From JAYZAP01 sp964645285 (lineage in GTDB: Bacteria; Pseudomonadota; Alphaproteobacteria; JAAXGF01): DNA of 45,411 nt. The stretch spans positions 1 through 45,411 of the forward strand of contig CAZYDR010000015.1 of assembly GCA_964645285.1 (NCBI GenBank), given 5' to 3'. The notes under the pieces were generated by a model. It worked only from the letters and a program-made list of their open reading frames with translations. It was not told the origin of the DNA and searched no databases. The translations under genes and the position numbers were made by a program. This document shows, piece after piece, positions 34,873-43,962 of the stretch (positions are counted from its first letter, which is position 1; each line of letters opens with the position of its first letter).

Positions 34873-35616
34873 CTAGATCGAGCGGTTCAAGCCGCCGTCG
34901 ACGACGATGCTCTGGCCGGTGACGTAGCCGGCATCGGCGGAGAGCAGGAAGGCCACCGTGGCGGCGACCTCGGCGACGCCGCCGGAGCGCGCCATGGGGA
35001 CGCTGCCGATCAGTGAATCCGGCCAGGTGTAGTTGTCGAGAAAGCCCGGCAGCACGTCGTTCATGCGGATGTTGTCGGCGCCGTAGCGGTCGGCAAACAA
35101 CTTGGTGAAGCCGGTCAGGGCGCCGCGAATGGCCGATGTCGGATACGCACCGTGGGGCTCGATCGCCGAGAAGGCCGAAATGTTGACGATGGAACCGCCG
35201 CCTTGCGCGGCCATGGGCACGGTCACCAGACGAGCCATGCGCACCACGTTGAGGAAATAGAGATCCAGGATCATGTGCCAGTCGTCGTCGGGAATGTCGA
35301 GCAGATGGGTCTCACCATCGGGATCGTACCCGCGGCCGATGGCCGACGACGAATGGGGCGCATGGCCGGTGCAGTTGACCACCCCGTCGATGCGGCCATA
35401 AGCGCTCATAGCGGTCTCAACTAGTTGTTCGAGACCGGCGGTCTCGAGCACCGAGCCCTGGATCGCCAAGCCGCCCAGTTCCTCGGCCAGTTGCGGCGCG
35501 CCGTCGCCCCGCGACATGAGCACCAGATCATAGTTTCGCGCTGCCAACTCGCGAGCGCAGCCAGCACCGATGCCGCTGCCAGCGGCGGTAAGGATGGCGA
35601 CGGGTCGGTCTTTCAT
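34873..35616 (-). CDS. Short-chain dehydrogenase/reductase, atypical active site
   Basis: A 247-residue classical-length SDR. The coenzyme loop is AILTAAGSGIGAGCARELA (7-25), NxxG appears as VVNCTGHAP, and the C-terminal FLLSADAGYVTGQSIVVDGG is standard. The catalytic Tyr-Lys pair is changed: the segment is AYPTSAIRGALTGFTKL, with Ala where the YxxxK lysine should be. I recall a subgroup of SDRs with FPTSAVFRA and DNIRMNNVLPG in the same places, so this is probably a family feature, not damage. The start codon overlaps the upstream gene's stop (ATGA), so translation is coupled to the ThDP subunit gene. Substrate unknown. Confidence 0.85.
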   Translation of the reverse strand: MKDRPVAILTAAGSGIGAGCARELAARNYDLVLMSRGDGAPQLAEELGGLAIQGSVLETAGLEQLVETAMSAYGRIDGVVNCTGHAPHSSSAIGRGYDPDGETHLLDIPDDDWHMILDLYFLNVVRMARLVTVPMAAQGGGSIVNISAFSAIEPHGAYPTSAIRGALTGFTKLFADRYGADNIRMNDVLPGFLDNYTWPDSLIGSVPMARSGGVAEVAATVAFLLSADAGYVTGQSIVVDGGLNRSI

Positions 35617-36206
35617 GGGGTTGTCCTTTGTTCCAGAGCGGTGCGAAAACGGTCCTTGAGTTGTACGCCGTCACGCGGCGGCAATACCAGAGGTAGGGTT
35701 TCGGCACGAATTTTAATGGTCGCGAACACCGGCCCCGGCGCATCGCGGAGCAAGCCAACGGCGGAGTCCAGGGTATCGGCGTCGCGGGCCAGGGCGGTCA
35801 CCGGAAAGCCGGCGGCGCGGGCCACGGCGGCGAGATCGGCACCGTGGGCGGTGTGGGTCGCCTGCATGCCGGTCTCGCCGTAGCGCTCGTTGTCGAGCAC
35901 GGCGATGGCCAGATTACCCGGTGATTGAACAGCAATGGTCGCCAGGGCGCCGAGGCCCATGAGCATTTCGCCATCGCCGGTGATCACCAGCACCTGGCGT
36001 TCGGGCTGGGCCAAGGCGAGCCCGAGGCCGATCATGGCGGCGCCGCCCATGGCGCCCCACAACGGAAAATCCAGGTCGCAATCGCCGGCGGCGGCCACAT
36101 CCCAGGCGGCGGCGCCGAGGCCGGCGACCACCAGCATGTCGCCCCGGTCGGCCAACAGCAGATCAACCACGTCGCGGCGCCCCAGGCGAAAATCTTCACT
36201 GGCCAT
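35613..36206 (-). CDS. ThDP-binding (beta) subunit of a sulfopyruvate/phosphonopyruvate-decarboxylase-like enzyme
   Basis: A 197-residue protein that holds the ThDP/Mg-binding domain: GDG at 77-79 (VITGDGEMLMGLGAL) and Asn106 (LDNERYG). It corresponds to the ComE half of sulfopyruvate decarboxylase or the C-terminal half of phosphonopyruvate decarboxylase. It begins 3 nt after the alpha-subunit stop and overlaps the next gene by four bases, so the three are co-translated. Neither phosphoenolpyruvate mutase nor a cysteate aminotransferase is adjacent, so which 2-oxo acid is decarboxylated remains open. Confidence 0.85.
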   Translation of the reverse strand: MASEDFRLGRRDVVDLLLADRGDMLVVAGLGAAAWDVAAAGDCDLDFPLWGAMGGAAMIGLGLALAQPERQVLVITGDGEMLMGLGALATIAVQSPGNLAIAVLDNERYGETGMQATHTAHGADLAAVARAAGFPVTALARDADTLDSAVGLLRDAPGPVFATIKIRAETLPLVLPPRDGVQLKDRFRTALEQRTTP

Positions 36207-36209
36207 GGC

Positions 36210-36776
36210 CTAATCCTCGAACTGCTTGACGCCGACAACACCCTGGCCGATGAGCACGGCCCGGGCCTCGCAGTCGGAAAAGGCCGCATGGGCGGCCTCG
36301 GCGACCAACCTGGCCACATCACCGGGCGCATCGGCCCGGTGAACATCAACGCCGGCCATTTCAAAGGCCGCCCGAGTGTTGCGGCCCATGGGCATCTGCC
36401 ACGGATTGGTCTCGCCCTCCTCGCCGCGCATGGTGACGATGGCCACCAGGGGAAAGCGGCAGACCCGTATCAGCGACAGCATGTTGATGCAGTTGCCGAC
36501 GCCGCTACTTTGCATGAGCAGCACGCCCCGGGCGCCGCCGAGCCAGGCGCCGGCCAGCATGGCAACGCCCTCCTCCTCGGTGGTCAACGACACCGCCGTC
36601 ATGGCGTCATCGGCCTGGCAGGCGTCGATCACCCCGGTCAGGCCGGCGTCGGGCACATAGGCGATCTGGCGCACCGCCGCTTGCGCGAGGACGCGGTGGA
36701 CCTGATCGGGCCACGCTTGGTCGAGTTGGCGCATTGTCTCCACGAAACCCCGCGATTCCTCATGCATCTTGGTCAT
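36210..36776 (-). CDS. Alpha subunit (PYR domain) of a sulfopyruvate/phosphonopyruvate-decarboxylase-like enzyme
   Basis: A 188-residue ThDP-enzyme PYR domain like ComD. The activating Glu lies in TTEEEGVAMLAGAWLGGARG (66-85), followed by LLMQSSGVGNCINMLSL, the hallmark of ComD/phosphonopyruvate decarboxylases. GEEGETNPWQMPMGRNT also matches the family. Two in-frame starts, 36776 and 36767, are possible, and neither has a good ribosome site. First gene of the minus-strand operon that runs to 33273; 49 nt separate it from the divergent molybdenum hydroxylase, so a shared control region is likely. Confidence 0.85.
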   Translation of the reverse strand: MTKMHEESRGFVETMRQLDQAWPDQVHRVLAQAAVRQIAYVPDAGLTGVIDACQADDAMTAVSLTTEEEGVAMLAGAWLGGARGVLLMQSSGVGNCINMLSLIRVCRFPLVAIVTMRGEEGETNPWQMPMGRNTRAAFEMAGVDVHRADAPGDVARLVAEAAHAAFSDCEARAVLIGQGVVGVKQFED

Positions 36777-36825
36777 GGGCCGGGTAGGCTGGGGCCGAGC
36801 GTAACGCAACGGACGGCTGGGCGGA

Positions 36826-39150
36826 ATGACTAAAGACGGGTTCGGGCAATCGCCCCGGCGACTGGAGGACGGTGCGCTGCTGCGCGGCGCCGGAACTTTT
36901 ACCGCCGATATGAACCTTGATAGCCAGGGCCACATGGTGGTGCTGCGCTCGCCTCACGGCCACGCTGATATCACCGCTATGGACATCACGGCCGCCGCCG
37001 CCATGTCCGGCGTCCTAGCGGTGTTGACCGGCGCCGAGGCCGCCGGCGATGGGCTTGCCGACATCGCCGGCGGCGACGATGGCCTGAAGAACCGTGACGG
37101 CAGCGACCCCTTCACCCCATCCCGCCCGGTGATCGCCCGCGACCGGGTGCGTTATGTGGGCGAGCCGGTGGCGCTGATTGTCGCCGCAACCCTGGCCCAG
37201 GCCCGTGACGCCGCCGAACAGATCGAGGTGGATTATGCACCCCTGCCCGCGGTCGGCGATATTGCGGCCGCCACCGCGCCCGGCGCACCGCTGATCTGGG
37301 ATCAGGCGCCGGGCAATTTGTCCCTCGACTGGCAGGGTGGCGACGCGACTGCCACCGACCAGGCCTTCGCCGCCGCCGCCCATGTGACCGAGATCGACCT
37401 GGTCGACAATCGGGTCATAGTCTTTCCCATGGAACCGGCGACCGCCCTGGGAGTCTTTTCCCCCGACGATAACCGCTTCACCCTTCATGCGCCGACCCAG
37501 GGCGTCCACGGCATTCGCAAGCATATGGCCCACGTTCTGGGTGTCGATGAGCAGGCGGTGCGGGTTCTCACACCCCATGTCGGCGGCGCCTTCGGCATGC
37601 GCGGCACCGCCGCCGTGGAGCAGGCCCTGGTGCTGTGGGCGGCGAAACGCAGCGGCCGGCCGGTCAAATGGGTGGCCGAGCGGGGCGAGGCGATCCTCAG
37701 CGATCTGGCCGCCCGCGACCATCTAAGCCACGCCGCCATGGCCCTCGACGGTGATGGCCGGATGCTCGCGGTCAAAGTCCATACCCGGGCCAATATTGGC
37801 GCCTACGTAACGCCCTTCGCCCGCAACTCGCCGACCGTCGGTTACGCCGCGGCCCTCTCTGGCACCTACGACCTACCGGCCTTTCACGTGCGTTGCCAGG
37901 TGGTCTTCACCAACACCGTCATGACCCACGCCTATCGCGGCGCCGGACGGCCCGAGGGCATTTACATCACCGAACGGCTGGTCGACAAAGCGGCCCTAGA
38001 ACTGGGCATCGCCGCCGACGAACTACGCCGGCGCAATCTGGTGCCGGTCACGGCCATGCCCTATGCCACGGTCACCGGCGAGACCTACGACAGCGGCGAC
38101 TTCACCAAGAACCTCGACGACGCCTCGGCCATGGCCCGGCTTGAGCGCGCCGATGACCGCCGCCAGGTCGCCCGCCAGTCGGGCAAGCGCTACGGCGTAG
38201 GAATTTCAAACTACGTCAAAATCAACGGCGGCACGCCGCGCGAGGCCGCGCGTATCGCCTTCGACGGCCTAAGCAATGATGGCGCCGACCCGACTATCAC
38301 GCTCTACATCGGCACTCAGGAGAACGGCCAGGGCCACGGCACAACCTATGGCCAGATCATCGCCGAGGAACTCGGCCTGCCGTTGGGCGCTATCCATCTG
38401 GTCCAGGGCGATTCCGACGCGGTCGTCAGTGGCCGGGGCACCGGCGGCTCCAGCGCCTTCAGTGTCGGCGGCGTGGCGGCCATGCAGTCGGCCCGCAAGA
38501 TCGTCGAAGCCAGCATGGAAACCGCCGGCGAACTGCTTGAAGCCGCCACCGGCGATATCGAATTCACCGAGGGCCGCTACACCGTGGCCGGCACCGACCG
38601 CAGCGTGGCTCTCGCCGCGGTTGCCCGGTCCGCCGCCGAGGCCGGGCGCAATCTCGACGAAAGTGCCGACTACATCGCCGCCGCCAAGACCTTCGCCAAC
38701 GGCTGTCATATTTGTGAAGTCGAGGTCGATATCGAGACCGGTCAGGTCGAGATCGTCGGCTATACGGTGGCTGACGACATCGGCCGGGTGATCAACCCCC
38801 TGCTGGCCGAGGGCCAGGTCCATGGCGGCCTCGCCCAGGGTGTCGGCCAGGCCCTGGTCGAACACAGCGTCCACGACGATAACGGCCAGGTACTGACCGG
38901 TTCGCTGATGGACTACGGCCTGCCCCGGGCCGATCATTTTCCCAGCTTCCGGGTCGCCTTCAACCAGATTCCCTGCGCCACCAATCCGCTGGCCGTAAAA
39001 GGGGTCGGCGAAGCCGGCACCACCGGCGCCCTGCCGGCGGTGGTCAACGCCGTGGTTGACGCCCTCAAGGAGTTCGGCGTCGATCATGTGGATATGCCGG
39101 TCACGCCCGAGCGTGTCTGGCGCGCCATCAACCGTTCCACCACTCCCTAA
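36826..39150 (+). CDS. Molybdenum hydroxylase large subunit (xanthine dehydrogenase/CoxL family)
   Basis: A 774-residue molybdopterin-binding subunit. Features are RRLEDGALLRGAGTF at the N-terminus, GGAFGMRG and QENGQGHGTTYGQ at the cofactor site, the active-site loop AYRGAGRPE (369-377, not the CO dehydrogenase AYRCSFR) and the catalytic Glu729 in KGVGEAGTTG. It would hydroxylate an aldehyde or N-heterocycle, taking oxygen from water. The FAD and 2Fe-2S subunits normally encoded alongside are missing here, so either partners come from elsewhere or this is an orphan. Followed at 20 nt by an FAD oxidoreductase on the same strand. Confidence 0.9.
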   Translation: MTKDGFGQSPRRLEDGALLRGAGTFTADMNLDSQGHMVVLRSPHGHADITAMDITAAAAMSGVLAVLTGAEAAGDGLADIAGGDDGLKNRDGSDPFTPSRPVIARDRVRYVGEPVALIVAATLAQARDAAEQIEVDYAPLPAVGDIAAATAPGAPLIWDQAPGNLSLDWQGGDATATDQAFAAAAHVTEIDLVDNRVIVFPMEPATALGVFSPDDNRFTLHAPTQGVHGIRKHMAHVLGVDEQAVRVLTPHVGGAFGMRGTAAVEQALVLWAAKRSGRPVKWVAERGEAILSDLAARDHLSHAAMALDGDGRMLAVKVHTRANIGAYVTPFARNSPTVGYAAALSGTYDLPAFHVRCQVVFTNTVMTHAYRGAGRPEGIYITERLVDKAALELGIAADELRRRNLVPVTAMPYATVTGETYDSGDFTKNLDDASAMARLERADDRRQVARQSGKRYGVGISNYVKINGGTPREAARIAFDGLSNDGADPTITLYIGTQENGQGHGTTYGQIIAEELGLPLGAIHLVQGDSDAVVSGRGTGGSSAFSVGGVAAMQSARKIVEASMETAGELLEAATGDIEFTEGRYTVAGTDRSVALAAVARSAAEAGRNLDESADYIAAAKTFANGCHICEVEVDIETGQVEIVGYTVADDIGRVINPLLAEGQVHGGLAQGVGQALVEHSVHDDNGQVLTGSLMDYGLPRADHFPSFRVAFNQIPCATNPLAVKGVGEAGTTGALPAVVNAVVDALKEFGVDHVDMPVTPERVWRAINRSTTP

Positions 39151-39169
39151 CCGTCGAGAGTAATTTCCC

Positions 39170-40474
39170 ATGTCTCATCCCCTGTTTTCCGCCAATCACA
39201 AACTCGAACCCTACTGGCTCGACGCCGCCCCCTATGCCAACCCGCCCCAGAGCGAGTTGCCGGCCGAGGTCGATGTAGCCATTGTCGGGTCGGGTTACAC
39301 CGGCATGGTCGCCGCCATGGTTCTGGCTCGGGCGGGCCGCGGCGTCGCCGTATTCGATGCCGAGGACGCCGGTGTTGGCTGCAGTTCACGCAACGGTGGC
39401 CAATGCGGCGGCGGGCTCAAGGGCGGCATCGAGGATCTCAGCGCCCAATACGGCAAGCCCAAGGCTCTGGCCATGCTCAAGGACGCCATGGGCTCGCTTG
39501 ATTTCCTCAGCACCTTGGTCGCGGACGAAAACATCGACTGCGACTACGACTATTGTGGCCGCTTCGTGGGCGCCAATACGCCGCGCCAGTACGATGAATT
39601 GGCGCGCAATATCGAAATCAGCAACCGTGAGCTCGGTACCGAATCCTATACCGTGCCGAAGGCCGAGCAACATACGGAGATCGGCAGTGATCTCTATCAT
39701 GGCGGCGGCGTCATGCCCCACCACACGGCGCTGGATCCGGCCAAGTACCATCGCGGGCTACAGGCCAAGGCGCTCGAAGCCGGCACCGTGATCCACGCCT
39801 ACACGCCGGTTACCAATATCGCCCGTGACGGCGCCGGATTCACGATCACCACCAACCGCGGCACGGTGAAGGCCGGCAATGTCATCGTCGCCACCAACGG
39901 CTACACCAACAACGAGCCCACCTTCCCGACCCTGCGCCGCCGGGTCATCCCCATCGGCAGCTACATGATCACCACCGAGCCTCTGGAACCCGGCCTCATG
40001 GACACTCTGATCCCGAAGAACCGGGTGCTCAACGACACCCGCCGGGTGGTGCTTTATTTCCGCTCTTCCGTGGACCGTCGGCGCATCGTGTTCGGCGGTC
40101 GGGTCGCCCTGGCCGAGACCGACCCGATCATCAGCGGCCCCCAGCTCCACGACATCATGAGCAACATCTTCCCCCAGGTGGCCGACGTCAAGATCAGCCA
40201 TTCCTGGATGGGCTTCGTTGCTTACACCTTCGACAAACTACCGCATCTCGGAGTCCAGGACGGCTTGCACTACGCCATGGGCTATTGCGGCTCCGGCGTC
40301 GCCATGGCGAGCTATCTCGGCCACAAGATCGCCCACCAGGTGCTGGGCAACGAGGAAGGCAATACCGCCTTCGACGACGTCAAATTCCAGACCCGGCCGT
40401 TCTACGACGGTAAGCCGTGGTTCCTGGCGACCGCCGTGGCCTGGTACAAATTCCTCGACAGCATGGGACGCTAG
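39170..40474 (+). CDS. FAD-dependent amine/amino-acid oxidoreductase (DadA/PuuB-like)
   Basis: A 434-residue flavoprotein of the DAO superfamily. FAD is bound by VAIVGSGYTGMVAAM (36-50) with GCSSRNGGQCGGGLKGG following, the pattern of gamma-glutamylputrescine oxidase and related enzymes that begin with a PYW motif (EPYWLDAAPY at 13-22). The C-terminal MGYCGSGVAMASYLG closes the FAD site. It oxidises a secondary amine or amino acid to imine. It is the middle gene of a plus-strand trio (Mo hydroxylase, this gene, amine oxidase), with 20-nt and 2-nt gaps, so they are very likely one operon. Confidence 0.87.
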   Translation: MSHPLFSANHKLEPYWLDAAPYANPPQSELPAEVDVAIVGSGYTGMVAAMVLARAGRGVAVFDAEDAGVGCSSRNGGQCGGGLKGGIEDLSAQYGKPKALAMLKDAMGSLDFLSTLVADENIDCDYDYCGRFVGANTPRQYDELARNIEISNRELGTESYTVPKAEQHTEIGSDLYHGGGVMPHHTALDPAKYHRGLQAKALEAGTVIHAYTPVTNIARDGAGFTITTNRGTVKAGNVIVATNGYTNNEPTFPTLRRRVIPIGSYMITTEPLEPGLMDTLIPKNRVLNDTRRVVLYFRSSVDRRRIVFGGRVALAETDPIISGPQLHDIMSNIFPQVADVKISHSWMGFVAYTFDKLPHLGVQDGLHYAMGYCGSGVAMASYLGHKIAHQVLGNEEGNTAFDDVKFQTRPFYDGKPWFLATAVAWYKFLDSMGR

Positions 40475-40476
40475 TC

Positions 40477-41733
40477 ATGAGCATTTCAGGTCCGACCTAC
40501 GACCTTGCCGTCATCGGCGCCGGCTCGGCAGGCCTGTCAGCCGCCGACACCGCCGCCAAGGCGGGCCTGAGCGTGGTCCTCATCGAGGCCGCCCACCGCA
40601 TTGGCGGGCGCGCCTATACGGACACGGAGAGCTTCAGCTTTCCCTTCGACCTGGGCTGTCACTGGATGCATTCGGCAAGCCTCAACCCCTATGTGGCCAT
40701 TGCCGATTCCCATGGCCATGCCTACGTCAAGGAGGTCTACCCCCGGCGAATTCACTTCGGCGAGCGCTGGGGTGACCGCTGGGCAACGCCTGAGGAACAA
40801 GCCGAGCGCGTGGCATTCAACGTGCATTGTCACGAGGCCATTGACGCCGCCGCCGCCGCCGGCCGCGATGTGGCCTACACGGACGTGACCCCGCGCGAGG
40901 ACCGCTGGACGCCCATGTTCGACATGTGGACATCGGTCGGCCATTCGGTTGATTCCGATCAGGTCTCGACCATGGATTCGTCGAACTATAACGACACCGA
41001 CGAAAATTGGCCCCTGGTCAACGGCTATGGCTCTCTGGTCGCCGCTTATTTCGCCCATGTGCCGGTGGAACTCAACTGCCGGGCCGAGCGCATCGACTGG
41101 AGCGGGTCCGATATCATCATCACTACCCCCAAGGGCGACATCCGCGCGGCCCGGGCCATGGTCACGGTTTCAACCGGGGTGCTCGCCGCCAGCGCTATCG
41201 AGTTTGCACCCCTGCTGCCGGACTGGAAGCTTGCCGCCATTGAAGGCCTGCCGCTGGGCAGCCACAACCGGGTCGGCTTTGAATTTGACCGCGACGTCTT
41301 CGGAACCGAAGAGCGGGGTGGCTTCACCGCCTACAACGACACGCCGGAGTCCGTCGCCTTTCAGGTTCTGTCATTCGGCCGCAACCATGCGGTCGGGGTC
41401 TATGGCGGGCGGTTCAGCGCCTGGCTCGAGCGGGCCGGGCCGGAAGCCATGGCCAGTCACGCCCTGGAAAACCTCAAGGGGGTTTACGGCAACGATATCG
41501 AGAAGCATTTGATTAAGACCACGACCACGGCGTGGGATGGCGACCCCTTCGTCCGCGGCGCCTATTCATGCGCCCGGCCTGGCCATGCCGGGGCCCGAGC
41601 AAAATTGGCGGAGACCCTGAACGGCAAGCTGTTCTTCGCCGGCGAGGCGACGTCCCACGAGTTCTTCTCGACCTGCCACGGCGCCTACATCACCGGCGCG
41701 GCGAGAGCCCGGGAGGTCGCCGACTCTCTCTGA
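40477..41733 (+). CDS. Flavin-containing amine oxidase
   Basis: A 418-residue flavin monoamine-oxidase-type protein. The FAD fold is LAVIGAGSAGLSAADTA (10-26), then HRIGGRAYTDTESFSFPFD with the flavin-shielding DLGCHWMH, and the C-terminal FFAGEATSHEFFSTCHGAYI (386-405), which binds the flavin. The start at 40477 is 2 nt after the previous stop; the frame is open upstream within that gene, so the internal ATG with GGGACG before it is chosen. It probably oxidises a polyamine or other amine next to the DadA-like enzyme. Ends 31 nt from a convergent gene. Confidence 0.87.
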   Translation: MSISGPTYDLAVIGAGSAGLSAADTAAKAGLSVVLIEAAHRIGGRAYTDTESFSFPFDLGCHWMHSASLNPYVAIADSHGHAYVKEVYPRRIHFGERWGDRWATPEEQAERVAFNVHCHEAIDAAAAAGRDVAYTDVTPREDRWTPMFDMWTSVGHSVDSDQVSTMDSSNYNDTDENWPLVNGYGSLVAAYFAHVPVELNCRAERIDWSGSDIIITTPKGDIRAARAMVTVSTGVLAASAIEFAPLLPDWKLAAIEGLPLGSHNRVGFEFDRDVFGTEERGGFTAYNDTPESVAFQVLSFGRNHAVGVYGGRFSAWLERAGPEAMASHALENLKGVYGNDIEKHLIKTTTTAWDGDPFVRGAYSCARPGHAGARAKLAETLNGKLFFAGEATSHEFFSTCHGAYITGAARAREVADSL

Positions 41734-41764
41734 TAGAGGTTATCCGGAGTCGATCGGAACGGCC

Positions 41765-42037
41765 CTACATGCCGATTCGGCGGGGCGGTTCCTCGGTCTT
41801 GCCATCGTCGGTCTGTTGGGTCGGGCGGATCGAGGTAATGGCCACCTTGGCGACCACGGTGATCACGCTCCCGGCATCGGAAAACGGCGGAAAATGGCGT
41901 TCATCGTTGAGCATGTCGATGATCCGCTCCTGGGGATTGAGAAAGAAATTGCCCTTCAGAACCGTGCCGTCGCTCAGTGTAACATCGACCTCGGCCATGA
42001 GCTTTTGTTTGACCACGCTCAAAGAGTACATCGCCAT
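41765..42037 (-). CDS. Small conserved protein, unknown function (LND motif)
   Basis: A 90-residue protein whose core reads VDVTLSDGTVLKGNFFL, then ERIIDMLNDERHFPPF and VAKVAITSI. The VTLxDG...G.FF...LND pattern suggests a small Sm-like beta barrel and recurs, as I remember, in proteobacterial proteins without assigned role. Possible starts are 42037 and 42031. The C-terminal tail (TQQTDDGKTEEPPRRIGM) looks disordered. Third gene of the minus series after Bax-like and hydrolase, with a 100-nt gap. I do not assign a function. Confidence 0.65.
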   Translation of the reverse strand: MAMYSLSVVKQKLMAEVDVTLSDGTVLKGNFFLNPQERIIDMLNDERHFPPFSDAGSVITVVAKVAITSIRPTQQTDDGKTEEPPRRIGM

Positions 42038-42137
42038 CGCCGGTTTCCACCGTTTTGGATTGTTATTATCGGTCCACTGCCACGAATACGCGCACGTCGA
42101 AATCACGCCCGACAATGCCACGGAACGGGGATCAAGT

Positions 42138-42914
42138 CTATTGGCCGGCGACGTCGAGGAGATCGCCGAACACCACCATGATGCGTTCGACCTCGCGACC
42201 ATCGCGCAGAATATGACCGACATCCTTAAGCAATGTTACTTCGATGTTCTTCGAGGTGAGTTTCTCGGCGGTCTTCGGTGAAACCTCCCAGAGCGCGTCA
42301 GGGTCGGCCAGGCCATGGACAAAGCGCACCGGGCAGTCAATGCTGATCGGTCCGCTCAGCAGACGGTGACTCTCGGCGTCCTGGATCATGGCCAGGGTGG
42401 TGACCCAGGTTTCGCCCGGATAGTCCGGTGAGGTCCGAACGAGGCGACCATCACGGTGCAGGGTCGCGATGTCTTCTGCACTCAGTTTGTCGTTGATCCA
42501 GTCGACAAAATCGATCCCCGGGGCGATGGCCAACAACCCGGCCAGGCGCTCGGTTCGGCGCAGGGCGGCGAGAAACGCCAGCCAACCACCCATGCTGTAG
42601 CCGACCAGAACCAGCGGCCCTTCGGTCAATTCGTCGATCAGCGACAAGGCGTCATTGAGGCGGCTGCTGAGGGTACCGTCGTCGTAGTCGCCCGACGAGC
42701 CGCTGCGGCCCTGGTAGTCGAAGCGCAGGCTGGCGATGCCGCGATCCCGGCACAGGGTCTCCATGGCCATGGCCTTGGGGTCACACAGGGGTGTCGACAT
42801 GCCACAGAAGTAAACCGCTGTGGGCGATCGCCCAGGCGTCAGGGCATAAGCCAACCGGACGCCGTCAGCGCGTTCAAGGAATTGAATCTCGGACCCGGCG
42901 TCAGTCACCGGCAA
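42138..42914 (-). CDS. Alpha/beta hydrolase (ABHD10-like)
   Basis: A 258-residue serine hydrolase. The nucleophile is Ser107 in GYSMGG, the acid is likely Asp204 or Asp206 (HGLADPD) and the base His234 (DVGHIL). VYFCGMSTPLCDPKAMAMETLC followed by SLRFDYQGRSGSSG resembles ABHD10-type acyl-protein or glucuronide esterases. No signal peptide, so cytoplasmic. It begins 10 nt after the Bax-like gene's stop, on the same strand, so the pair is probably co-transcribed. Natural substrate unknown. Confidence 0.85.
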   Translation of the reverse strand: MPVTDAGSEIQFLERADGVRLAYALTPGRSPTAVYFCGMSTPLCDPKAMAMETLCRDRGIASLRFDYQGRSGSSGDYDDGTLSSRLNDALSLIDELTEGPLVLVGYSMGGWLAFLAALRRTERLAGLLAIAPGIDFVDWINDKLSAEDIATLHRDGRLVRTSPDYPGETWVTTLAMIQDAESHRLLSGPISIDCPVRFVHGLADPDALWEVSPKTAEKLTSKNIEVTLLKDVGHILRDGREVERIMVVFGDLLDVAGQ

Positions 42915-42924
42915 GCCTCGTCAG

Positions 42925-43962
42925 TTAGATCGCCGACCCATTGAGCGCGAACACGTCACCGTCGCTGAGACGCGCTCTGTCATAGGCGCGCAGACCGTTG
43001 GATTCGATAATCGACCGAATGGTCGCGATGTAGTCTTCGCCGCGCTCGGAATAACGGTCGAGGGCGCCAACCAGGGCAATCGAGTCCATGGCGCCGGACG
43101 ACAGTTGCTGATCGGCCCGCATGTCGCGGAACTTGTCATAGGCAAAATGGGTGTTGAGGTTGGCCATGTACGACGCCACCGACCCAAGCAGCCGGTCAAA
43201 CGACCGAACCTCGTGGGACTTGTCGGCATCGCGATCCTTGGGCACCAGACCGGTGCCGACGACAAACGTGCGCTGACCGAAGATGGCATTGCCTTCGCGC
43301 ACGAACCGCGATGTCCCCCAGCCGGATTCTTCGGCGCCCTGGGCCAGCGCCATTGATGGCGGGACGGCATCGACCCGGAGCAGCAGCGCTTCGGTGTCCA
43401 GGATTTCAAGGCCATAGCGTGACGCCAGCGTGGCTAGCCAGGCACGGTCAGCAACGTCGGCAATGGCGCCGGTGGCAGATATTTCCTGGTCGAGAACGAT
43501 CAGTCGGCTGCGGTCAGACATAATGTATTCGTTGGCCTGAAGCACGAGCGGCAGCGCCAGTTGAATGAACAGCCGCTTGCGCTCAGCCGGCGATTCCACC
43601 GCGATCAGATCGGCGGGAACGGTTTCAAGCAGAACCCGCGGCACCGCTAATTCACCAAGGCGCACGCCTTCTAGGCGATAATCAACCTGACGGAAAAGAT
43701 CATCCACGTGGGCGACCGACGGCTGCTGTATTGCGGTGTCGGCTTGTCCGGTCGTATCGGGCGCAATATTGACCCATGAGTCGCTGGACAGCGCCGGCAG
43801 CGCGCCGGCCGGCGTCCCGGCCTTGAACGCCACCAGGGCGTCGTGAACCGGCCGTCCCATGGACGGGTCAAACAGCACCGCCGCGTATAGCGCGGTGACA
43901 GCAACGCCAATGGCACCGAGCGAGAACCGTTCAAACCGTGGCCGCGTGGTAGTCATCAACAT
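42925..43962 (-). CDS. Bax-like glucosaminidase (peptidoglycan hydrolase, GH73-type)
   Basis: A 345-residue protein with a single N-terminal membrane anchor (about 13-31), a linker of about 100 residues and a C-terminal glucosaminidase domain. The catalytic segment is MALAQGAEESGWGTSRFVRE (204-223), with Glu212 the likely acid, followed by GNAIFGQRTF, as in Bax and related N-acetylglucosaminidases. It would cut septal or lateral peptidoglycan from the periplasmic face. Starts at 43962 or 43956 are both possible; the second has GGGATG at better spacing. Upstream is a 563-nt gap rich in hairpins. Confidence 0.87.
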   Translation of the reverse strand: MLMTTTRPRFERFSLGAIGVAVTALYAAVLFDPSMGRPVHDALVAFKAGTPAGALPALSSDSWVNIAPDTTGQADTAIQQPSVAHVDDLFRQVDYRLEGVRLGELAVPRVLLETVPADLIAVESPAERKRLFIQLALPLVLQANEYIMSDRSRLIVLDQEISATGAIADVADRAWLATLASRYGLEILDTEALLLRVDAVPPSMALAQGAEESGWGTSRFVREGNAIFGQRTFVVGTGLVPKDRDADKSHEVRSFDRLLGSVASYMANLNTHFAYDKFRDMRADQQLSSGAMDSIALVGALDRYSERGEDYIATIRSIIESNGLRAYDRARLSDGDVFALNGSAI

